NCBI GenBank assembly: GCA_027486835.1
Contig: JAIXOJ010000160.1
Location: forward strand, 1-64,000
Source of the DNA: Chitinophagaceae bacterium
GTDB lineage: Bacteria; Bacteroidota; Bacteroidia; Chitinophagales; Chitinophagaceae
DNA: 64,000 bases
Direction of reading: 5' to 3'
Part shown: piece after piece, positions 19,377 through 27,500 of the stretch
How the letters are laid out: the number at the start of each line of letters is the position of its first letter
Numbering within the stretch: position 1 is the stretch's first letter
Notes under the pieces: generated by a model
What the model saw: only the letters and a program-made list of their open reading frames with translations
The model's database searches: none
Told to the model about the DNA's origin: nothing
Position numbers and translations under genes: made by a program

Positions 19377-20222
19377 ATGCTACTTAAAAAAGTACTCCTG
19401 TTATTGCTTATTGGCAGCCATGTTTGCATAGGCATTAATGCACAGTCTAAAGAAGCTACCATTAGCTATGTAAAAAAAATGAACTTGTGGAAGCGGATAA
19501 GGAGCGAACAAATGCGGGCTATGGTGCCTGAATTTAGAACCACCAAACACAATTTGCTGATTGCTGATTCAGTTATGTTGTACACCACCATTCCAGAAAC
19601 AGAAGAAATGAATGCTTTTGGAGGAGAAAATGGGGGTGGTTTTGGGGGCAGAATGGCTAGCATGATGGCTGCTATGGATGGAGATTTATACAAGAATTTC
19701 AACACGGGCACTTCCTTACAAGCCATTGAACAAATGGGGCGTAATTTCTTGATTTCTGATAGCATCAAAAAACAACCTTGGAAAATTTCTGGCGAAACAA
19801 AAACCATTTTAAACTACCCCTGCATGAAAGCAACCATGAAACAAAAGGGTGGCTTTGGCAGTTTTTTCGGTATGGGTGGGCGTGAAAGAAACCCTGCCGC
19901 CACACCAAATACCGATACTACAAGAGTTAACAGAATGCCCGCAGAAATAGAAGTAATTGCTTGGTTTACAACAGCCATCCCCGTTCCTGCGGGGCCTGAT
20001 AATTTTGGTCAACTTCCCGGGGTAATCTTGGAAATGAGCATTGATAGCGGCACTGTTGTTTACACTGCCACATCCATTAAAAAAGAAGTGGCCGTAAAAG
20101 AGGTGAAGCCTCCGAAAAAAGGAAAGCCAGTAACCCGTGATGAATTCCGCAAGCTGATGATGGAAATGACCCGCAGGTTTAGTAACAATGCAGGGGATGC
20201 ACCTCCACCGCCTAATCAGTAA
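19377..20222 (+). CDS. GLPGLI family secreted protein
   Basis: 281 residues. Signal peptide about 1-22 (LLLIGSHVCIGINAQ). The family signature appears as GPDNFGQLPGVILEM near residues 200-215, preceded by EVIAWFTTAIPVPAG, the conserved approach to the GLPGLI motif. Such proteins are exported Bacteroidota proteins usually encoded beside carboxypeptidase-regulatory outer-membrane barrels, as here in divergent orientation, and their function is poorly defined. The glycine-rich central stretch (GGGFGGRM and GGFGSFFGMGG) and the proline-rich tail are less conserved. Confidence 0.85.
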   Translation: MLLKKVLLLLLIGSHVCIGINAQSKEATISYVKKMNLWKRIRSEQMRAMVPEFRTTKHNLLIADSVMLYTTIPETEEMNAFGGENGGGFGGRMASMMAAMDGDLYKNFNTGTSLQAIEQMGRNFLISDSIKKQPWKISGETKTILNYPCMKATMKQKGGFGSFFGMGGRERNPAATPNTDTTRVNRMPAEIEVIAWFTTAIPVPAGPDNFGQLPGVILEMSIDSGTVVYTATSIKKEVAVKEVKPPKKGKPVTRDEFRKLMMEMTRRFSNNAGDAPPPPNQ

Positions 20223-20338
20223 TAAGCAGTAGTTTTTGTTGATTAATATCCTAGTTGATTCAAACGAAATAATGATGGTCGTATTTATTGATTAATGGCG
20301 CTAAATGTGGTATTGCGCCCTCATTTACTCGTTAGTCT

Positions 20339-20570
20339 GGACATTTTTTTGAACGTCCTCCGTAATTTTTTGAACGTCCTCGGCAATTTTTTGAACGTCC
20401 TCCGTAATTTTTTTAACGTCCTCCGTAATTTTTTGAACGTCCTCGGCATTTTTTTTGACCTCCTCCGCATTTTTTTTAACCTCCTCCGCATTTTTTTTAA
20501 TCCCCTCCGCATTTTTTTTAATCCCCTCGGTAATTTTTTTAACCCCCTCGGCAATTTTTTTGACCGTGAC
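20339..20570. repeat. Tandem array, 21-bp period, with T-tracts
   Basis: Ten full 21-base units run from 20351 to 20560 with partial units at both ends. Each has a 6-8 base T-tract followed by a core such as AACGTCCTCCG; the core drifts to ACCTCCTCC and ATCCCCTC along the array. Because 21 is a multiple of three, open frames persist on both strands (LNVLRNF-type heptads on plus, KKLRRTF-type on minus); I do not regard them as genes. The rest of 20223-20980 shows only the -7 box at 20906. Confidence 0.9.
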
Positions 20571-20905
20571 ATCCTATAAAATCAGGGCTTCATTTTCTAT
20601 AAATATTCAATTCCCAGTGATTGCCTTTTCGCTATTACTGCATCAACTATTAGCAGTTCATGCTTTTTTTTAAACCCGTATTCTTTCTATTATTTTAGTC
20701 CTTCTTATGCTCGTTTTACACTTGCTCATTCCTAATCTTATTTGCTAGCTCTATTTTCTACTTAAAGTAACTATTGTACATTTTAATGGCCTAATTTCTT
20801 AACTAAAGAAAAATTTCTTTTGTAGAAAAGCATTCTTAAAGAAACCATGCGATATAGTTATCCCTCCTTACACATAAGCAATCAATGATGGGGGAGTGAA
20901 TCCGT

Positions 20906-20913
20906 TACATTTG
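20906..20913 (+). promoter_or_regulatory. Candidate -7 box for the permease-SOD pair
   Basis: TACATTTG matches TAnnTTTG and lies 68 bases before the GTG start. The -33 element is not evident. Confidence 0.4.
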
Positions 20914-20980
20914 TCAGGATTTCTAGTAAGGGCATTGAAGCTTTTTTCGATACCCATCCATCAGCAGAATATAGCAGTTA

Positions 20981-22468
20981 GTGATAAAAAAGTTAGACAT
21001 ATTAATTATCCGGTCTTTTATTGGGCCATTTATTGCCACTTTTCTCATTGCCATGTTTGTATTGGTAATGCAGTTTTTTTGGTTATACATTGACGATTTG
21101 GTGGGCAAAGGATTGGAGTTATCCATCATTCTGCAATTGATTGTGTATGTGGCAGCTAATGTTATTCCTCTGGCATTGCCAATTGCTTTGTTGCTATCAT
21201 CTATCATGACTTTTGGCAACTTGGGAGAAACCTTTGAAATTGTTGCCATCAAATCTGCGGGTATTCCCCTGCTGCGATTTATGCAACCCTTGCTTATAGT
21301 TACCCTACTTATTAGCGGAATTGCTTTTTTATTTTCTAACAATATTATTCCGGTTGCCCAATTGAAGTTGGCAACCATTAAGTACAACATTATTGTTTCT
21401 AAACCATCTTTTGACATTAAAGAAGGGGTGTTTTACGATAAAATTGAGGGCTACGTGATTAAGCTGGGCAAGAAAGACAAAGACGACAGCACGATACACG
21501 ATATTGTGATTTATGAAAAGAATTACAACTTACAGGACAATATCTTGATTGCTAACAATGGCATTATGCGGGTTACGCCCGACAAGCAGTTTCTGGAATT
21601 TATTTTAAATGATGGCGTGCGGTACACCGAAAGAGGAAATAGACTTACTACTAATACTGAACTGATCAGGCTGGGATTCAAAACCTACAAAAAGGTATTT
21701 GACCTAAAAAGTTTTAGCATGAGCAGCACGGCAGACAGTGCTTTTCGTTACGATCCTAAAATGTTGAGCATCCGCCAATTGAACACTTCTATCGATTCTT
21801 TGCACAAGATGGATAGCGTTTGGTATAAAAGAACGCTCACAGAGGTTAACCCATATTTATTGTTTACGGGCATGGAAGCAGATAGTTTGTGGAAGAAACC
21901 TTTGCCCGAAAAATCGTACACCAAAAGCTTTGATCAAGATATACCCGATTCTTTGCGCTCTTTGGTATATGAATTGAGTCTTAACCAAGTGAAAAACATC
22001 ACGTCTAATATTGGTATGATTGCCGATGATTACTATCGCAAACAGCAAACCATTAGTTCGCATGAAATAGAATGGCATCGAAAATTTACCTTGTCTGTGG
22101 CCTGTTTGGTTTTGTTTTTAATTGGGGCACCCTTGGGAGCCATCATTAGAAAAGGGGGATTGGGTGCACCATTGGTATTTGCCATTTCCTTTTTTGTGGT
22201 ATTCCATCTGCTCAATACTTTCGGTGAAAAGTTAGCACACGAAGGCGTTACCAGCATTATTGTGGGCATGTGGCTTTCTACCATTTTACTAATACCTGTA
22301 GGCGTGTTCCTCACTTACAAAGCCATGCGCGATTCGCAATTATTTAACCAAGAGGCTTATTACAGGTTCTTCCAACTAATCAAATCATTTCCTGCTACCT
22401 TGCAGCAACTGTTTTTATCTTATTCACTAAAAAAATCGCAACATGACCACTCACGACCCAAGCCGTAG
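20981..22468 (+). CDS. LptF/LptG family permease (YjgP/YjgQ)
   Basis: 495 residues with a GTG start; no ATG lies in frame until well inside the first membrane helix. It is an inner-membrane subunit of the lipopolysaccharide transporter, which with LptB drives LPS from the inner membrane towards the Lpt bridge. Three N-terminal helices (about 12-120, with DDLVGKGLELSII and the ALPIALLLSSIMTFG segment), a periplasmic beta-jellyroll (about 125-360), and three C-terminal helices (about 365-470, LFLIGAPLGAIIRKGGLG) match the family layout. LptF and LptG cannot be told apart here; no lptB or second permease is nearby. Confidence 0.88.
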   Translation: MIKKLDILIIRSFIGPFIATFLIAMFVLVMQFFWLYIDDLVGKGLELSIILQLIVYVAANVIPLALPIALLLSSIMTFGNLGETFEIVAIKSAGIPLLRFMQPLLIVTLLISGIAFLFSNNIIPVAQLKLATIKYNIIVSKPSFDIKEGVFYDKIEGYVIKLGKKDKDDSTIHDIVIYEKNYNLQDNILIANNGIMRVTPDKQFLEFILNDGVRYTERGNRLTTNTELIRLGFKTYKKVFDLKSFSMSSTADSAFRYDPKMLSIRQLNTSIDSLHKMDSVWYKRTLTEVNPYLLFTGMEADSLWKKPLPEKSYTKSFDQDIPDSLRSLVYELSLNQVKNITSNIGMIADDYYRKQQTISSHEIEWHRKFTLSVACLVLFLIGAPLGAIIRKGGLGAPLVFAISFFVVFHLLNTFGEKLAHEGVTSIIVGMWLSTILLIPVGVFLTYKAMRDSQLFNQEAYYRFFQLIKSFPATLQQLFLSYSLKKSQHDHSRPKP

Positions 22469-23192
22469 AACCTTTATTACCGATGCGGTAAAATCAACCG
22501 CTGCCTTGGCATTAACTGCCACCTTACTTCCTTCATTTGCAGGCATCAACCAACACGAATCTCCTTTAGCCGTTCCTTACCAACAGCAGCCTTTGCCGTA
22601 TGGGTACAAAGACCTAGAAGTGGCGATTGATGCCTTAACCATGGAAATTCATTACACCAAACATGCCGCTGCCTATGCTAAGAACCTAGCAGAGGCTTGT
22701 GTGGCTGAACATATTGACACAAAGAAAATGTCGTTGGAAAACTTGATGAGCAAAGTGTCTAAATACTCGCCTAAAGTTCGCAACAACGGGGGTGGACATT
22801 ATAACCACGAACTATTTTGGCAAAGCCTTACCCCCAACTCTTCTAAACAACCTAGTGGTACGCTATTGAAGCAGATTGAACAAGATTTTGGTTCATTTGA
22901 GGCGTTTAAGACCAAGTTTACAGATGCTGGCAAGACTAGATTTGGCAGTGGATGGGCATGGTTAATCATTAACAAAGACCGCCACTTGACCATTGGTACT
23001 ACACCCAACCAAGACAATCCTTTAATGGATGTGAGTGAATTGAAAGGTGTACCCTTATTGGGCTTAGATGTGTGGGAACATGCCTATTACCTACGCTATC
23101 AAAACAAAAGACCTGACTATATAAATGCTTGGTGGAACATTGCAAACTGGGAAGTAGTAACCCAGCGCTACCAAACTGCATTAGCAAAATAA
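22443..23192 (+). CDS. Superoxide dismutase (Fe/Mn family) with Tat-type signal
   Basis: 249 residues. Catalyses dismutation of superoxide. The metal ligands H70 (EIHYTKHA), H122 (HYNHELFW), D209 and H213 (DVWEHAYYLRY) are all present, as are the conserved GSGWAWL segment and the NWEVV tail. The N-terminus adds about 40 residues with SRRTFI followed by a hydrophobic stretch, a twin-arginine signal, so the enzyme is probably exported folded with its metal. The start lies 26 bases inside the permease gene, which implies co-transcription and possible translational coupling. Fe versus Mn use cannot be decided by eye. Confidence 0.92.
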   Translation: MTTHDPSRRTFITDAVKSTAALALTATLLPSFAGINQHESPLAVPYQQQPLPYGYKDLEVAIDALTMEIHYTKHAAAYAKNLAEACVAEHIDTKKMSLENLMSKVSKYSPKVRNNGGGHYNHELFWQSLTPNSSKQPSGTLLKQIEQDFGSFEAFKTKFTDAGKTRFGSGWAWLIINKDRHLTIGTTPNQDNPLMDVSELKGVPLLGLDVWEHAYYLRYQNKRPDYINAWWNIANWEVVTQRYQTALAK

Positions 23193-23194
23193 AG

Positions 23195-23240
23195 AACAGC
23201 CAACCCAACATTTGATAATGGGTTGGCTGTTTTGTTTTAT
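23195..23240. terminator. Strong terminator after SOD, shared with convergent gene
   Basis: AACAGCCAACCCA (23195-23207) pairs perfectly with TGGGTTGGCTGTT (23219-23231) and is followed by TTGTTTTAT. It begins right after the SOD stop; the convergent gene ending at 23270 could also use it. Confidence 0.88.
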
Positions 23241-23269
23241 ACCGTTTGTTTGGCGAGTTTGATTCTTAA

Positions 23270-23842
23270 TCAATGCATGCAGCCGATATACATTTTGCTT
23301 TTTACCAAAAAGGCATTGCGCTGCACTTTTCGCAAAGTGGCTAAAGCTTTTTTCGCTCTTTTTTCGGTTTCATAAATACCTGCAACAAGCGCAATTGTTT
23401 TATTACCCGATTGCTTTTGGTAAACATTCAAATATTCTAAACTCAAGCTTTCAGAAGGGTATCTTCTGGGGAAATAATCACCCGCATATATTTCGTCTGA
23501 ATCATTATCAGGCAATGCAATCAAATTTTTTTTCCGGTTGTAAAATCGCCCAAGCGTATCAATTGGAATACTCAGCTTTTTATGCACCAAAAACATTTTT
23601 TGGCGAAGCGAAAAATATTGGTTGCCTGTGTCGGCTATTACTATAAAATAATTGGCAAAGCCTGGGTCAGTCGTGTCTTGGATTGCGGTTTTTTGGGTAA
23701 ATATTGCAGCATGTGTAGCAGTATTTGCATTAAGCTGGGAATTTTCAATCAACACTTTCGGATCAGAAAGCAGGATGCTATTGGCATCTAACAAAATGGT
23801 TGAAAAAACAAAAAGGTTGAAAACAAGCAGTTTTGGCAACAT
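23270..23842 (-). CDS. Hypothetical exported protein with SPOR-like C-terminus
   Basis: 190 residues, function not recognised. The first 20 residues form a hydrophobic signal-like segment. The middle has YFIVIADTGNQYFSLRQKMF and an acidic stretch. The last 50 residues (KTIALVAGIYETEKRAKKAL, then TLRKVQRNAFLVK) resemble the second half of a SPOR peptidoglycan-binding fold, where a beta-strand is followed by a helix that walks along the sequence. The SPOR likeness is by eye only. Convergent with the SOD gene and monocistronic. Confidence 0.6.
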   Translation of the reverse strand: MLPKLLVFNLFVFSTILLDANSILLSDPKVLIENSQLNANTATHAAIFTQKTAIQDTTDPGFANYFIVIADTGNQYFSLRQKMFLVHKKLSIPIDTLGRFYNRKKNLIALPDNDSDEIYAGDYFPRRYPSESLSLEYLNVYQKQSGNKTIALVAGIYETEKRAKKALATLRKVQRNAFLVKSKMYIGCMH

Positions 23843-23907
23843 GGTTTATGTTTAGGTTTAAAATGTAATAGCGGGTTTTCTTTAGTATTTGATGGGAAAG
23901 GGCATTC

Positions 23908-24207
23908 TTAATTGATTGAGGTAGTCAACTTGTATTTCTCAGGTTTTGATTTCGTTCGTTCTAATATGCGCCTAGCTTCTAAATCAAGCTTTACCACTTC
24001 CCCATACCATTGAACGCCACCCTCGAAATTATCCTTAACACTTGCATACAAACTTTCCATCAATTCGGTATGGGTCAATTCGGCATTTTTTAGAATGTCC
24101 AAAAGTTGGCTTCTGATAAAGTCATATTTGCTTTTAGCAATCACTTTATTCACCTTGCCAGGTGTTGGGTGCAGGGTAGCTATCTTTTCTTCTTTCATGT
24201 CAATCAT
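23908..24207 (-). CDS. Small conserved cytoplasmic protein (DUF6958-like)
   Basis: 99 residues, no signal or membrane segment. The pattern KIATLHPTPGKVNKVIAKSK, then a helix with RSQLLDILKN, then WYGEVVKLDLEARRILER, recalls the DUF6958 family of small winged-helix-like proteins often annotated only as hypothetical; this is recall, not a search. A second ATG at 24198 (MKEEKIA) is an equally good start. The 324-base gap to leuS holds no other feature I can support. Confidence 0.65.
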   Translation of the reverse strand: MIDMKEEKIATLHPTPGKVNKVIAKSKYDFIRSQLLDILKNAELTHTELMESLYASVKDNFEGGVQWYGEVVKLDLEARRILERTKSKPEKYKLTTSIN

Positions 24208-24531
24208 CCCATTTCAAGTAGTGAAGTGGCGAATATAATTGCCCCAGCATTCTCCACTCAACAGCGTGACATTAGCTTTATGCTATCCATCATTGAAGTA
24301 GACTTTTCTGCCTTCCAGTTGTATAATCTGGCGTGGCATTTATTTCGTAAAAAAACAATGCAGATTTGAATAATCTCGCCATTGTTGTATTGTGGACGCA
24401 ATTCGTGGCTATTTTGCGCCCCCCTTGGTAGGATGGCTAATGCCTTCATTTATGGATCAAGGATACCTGACTTAAAATTAAGATTGAATTAATGAACCCT
24501 TTCTGAAACGAAAGGATAGATACGCATAAAT

Positions 24532-27500
24532 ATGGAATACAATTTCAACGAGATTGAACAGAAATGGCAAAAGCATTGGAACGATGCCAAAGCCTACAGT
24601 GTAAGCAACACAAGTACAAAGCCTAAATATTATGTACTAGATATGTTTCCTTACCCAAGTGGAGCGGGATTGCATGTGGGGCATCCTTTAGGATATATAG
24701 CAAGTGATATTTATAGTAGGTACAAACGATTAAAAGGATTTAACGTATTGCACCCCATGGGCTATGATGCCTTCGGACTTCCTGCTGAGCAATATGCGAT
24801 AGAACATGGAGTACATCCAGCAGTAAGTACCGACCAAAACATTCGCAACTTTAGAAATCAATTAGACAAGATTGGCTTCTGTTATGATTGGGAAAGGGAA
24901 GTGCGTACCAGCGACCCAAGCTACCACAAATGGACACAATGGATATTCTTACAATTGTTTAATAGTTATTTCCATCCTACACTAAAAAAAGCAACTCCCA
25001 TTGCGGCATTAGTTGGCAGTTTTGAACTAGAAGGCTCTGTTCAAATAGACGGGTTACGCGCTCAAGTTTCCCCATTTACAGCCGACGAATGGAAAATATT
25101 CGGCGAAAAAAAGCAGCAAGAAATATTGATGGAGTTTCGCCTTGCGTTCTGCGGTTATGGTGAAGTGAATTGGTGTGAAGCATTGGGCACCGTATTGGCC
25201 AACGACGAAGTGGTGAACGGCGTGAGTGAAAGAGGTGGATTTCCTGTGGTGAAAAAAACTTTGCGCCAATGGTATTTGCGCATTACTGACTATGCTGACC
25301 GTTTGTTAAACGACCTAGACAAACTAGAATGGAGCGAGGCCATGAAAGAAATGCAAACCAATTGGATTGGTAAAAGCACTGGGGCAGAGATTGATTTTAA
25401 GGTGAAGACAAGTACCTCACCCCTACCCCTCTCCGAGGGAGAGGGACAAGGGAGGGAAGCCGCGACACTGCCCCTTTCTGAGGGAGCGAATGAAACCTCA
25501 CCCCTACCCCTCTCTGAGGGAGAGGGACAAGGGAGGGTAGCCCTTGCTCAAGAGAAACTTGCTGCTCCAAGGTACTTTACTAGTACTGCTGAGCAGTGGA
25601 AATATTTGGAACAATTTGCCAAAACGAATAGGAAAAATCAAACTGAGGCCGAAGCAATTATTTGGGAGGAAGTTAGAAATAGGAAAATAGATGGATTTAA
25701 GTTTAGAAGACAACATCCTGTAGCAGGATTTATTCCTGATTTTACTTGTTTAGAACAAAAGCTAATTATTGAAATTGATGGTGATTATCACGAAGAAATA
25801 GACCAAAAGAAATACGATGAAGCACGTTCAGCTTGGCTTAGGGAGAATGACTTTTCCATGCTTCGTTTTTCAAATGATGAAGTTTTAAGTGATTTGAAAT
25901 CTGTAGTTGAGAAAATTAAATTGACACTGGCCTCATTGCAAGGAGTAAATGCAGGTAAAAGCCCCTCTCCTTTGGAGAGGGGTTGGGGTGAGGTCACACT
26001 CAAAGTATACACCACTCGCCCCGATACCATTTTTGGGGTTGATTTTATGGTAATTGCACCAGAACATGCGTTGGTATCATCTATTACTACTGCTTCACAA
26101 CAAGCCGAAGTGGACAGCTATATTACTTATGTAAAAAGCAGAAGCGAAAGAGAACGTCAAGCAGAAAAGAAAATTACGGGTGCTTTCACGGGGGCTTGTG
26201 CTATCAATCCATTTGACGGAAGGGAAATTCCTATTTGGATCAGTGAATATGTACTTGCAGGTTATGGCACTGGAGCTATTATGGCGGTGCCTTGCGGAGA
26301 TGAACGCGATTTTAAGTTTGCCAATTATTTCAATATACCCATTACCAATATTTTAGGCGATGCCTTTAATGGCACAGAACCCAACCCTACCAAAGATGCT
26401 ATTTTGCACAATAGCGGCTTTTTAAATGGAATGGTATTGAGAGATGCCATAGATGTGGTGGTTACTAAGCTAGAAGAAATGGGCATTGGTAAACGTAAAA
26501 TCAATTTCCGTATGCGTGATGCTGCTTTTAGTCGCCAGCGCTACTGGGGTGAACCTTTTCCTATTGTTTGGAAAAATGGGATTGCCTATCCATTGCCAGA
26601 AAGTGAATTGCCTTTAACGCTACCTAAAGTAGATAGCTATTCTCCAGGGCCAGATGGTGAAGGGCCATTGGCTAATATTCCAGAATGGGTGAATCAATAC
26701 ACTTCCAAAAGTCCCTCTCTTTCGGAGAGGGGTTGGGGTGAGGTTGAAGGCGGCCAACTCGAAACCAACACCATGCCTGGTTATGCTGGCAGTAGTTGGT
26801 ATTTTCTTCGCTACATGGATCCGCATAATAGCGAAGCATTTGCGAGTAAACAAGCAACCGATTATTGGAATCAAGTTGACTTATACATTGGTGGTACGGA
26901 ACACGCCGTAGGGCATTTGTTGTACAGCCGTATGTGGACAAAAGCTTTGCACGACCTAGGACACCTCAGCTTTGATGAACCGTTTAGAAGGCTGTTGAAT
27001 CAAGGGATGATTACAGGTAGTTCGAGGTTTGTGTATAGATACCAATTAATAAATACGTCAGTGACTTCTGAAGCTGATATTTTTGTTTCTTTTGGGTTAG
27101 ATGAGAAAGTTAGATCTGGAAAAATTCCTACCGAGGGAATTGCTTTTATGATAAATGAACTAATACCAAATTATTGCAACTTAGATACATTAAAAAAAAG
27201 AAATGCTACTTTCTTAGTTTCAAAAATCCATGTTGACGTAAACCTAGTAGACGGGGTTGAATTAGATATTGAAGCCTTTAAAAAATGGCGTAATGGAGAA
27301 TATGCACATGCTGAGTTCATTTTGGAAGATGGTAAATACATCTGTGGCGTTGAAACAGAAAAAATGTCCAAATCCAAATTCAACACGGTTAATCCAGATG
27401 ATTTGGTAGCAAAATTTGGCGCAGATACTTTCCGGATGTATGAAATGTTTTTAGGCCCTATTGAGCAAAGTAAACCTTGGGATACGAAAGGCATTGAAGG

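Noticed and set aside
20321-20572. Basic heptad-repeat protein (KKLRRTF type) on the minus strand of the first array, and the opposing LNVLRNF frame
   Set aside because: Both frames exist because the period is a multiple of three; neither has a promoter or non-repeat domain, and they oppose each other.
24208-24531. A tRNA or leucine-responsive leader upstream of leuS
   Set aside because: No cloverleaf, T-box motif or terminator/antiterminator pair could be drawn.
25414-25994. The leuS insert as an intein
   Set aside because: No Hint-domain motifs, N-terminal Cys/Ser or terminal His-Asn are seen; the boundaries are repeats.
25414-25994. The leuS insert as an assembly error
   Set aside because: The frame is intact on both sides, codon use is normal, and the repeats have independent copies elsewhere; a chimaera would rarely keep the frame. 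It cannot be fully excluded without reads.
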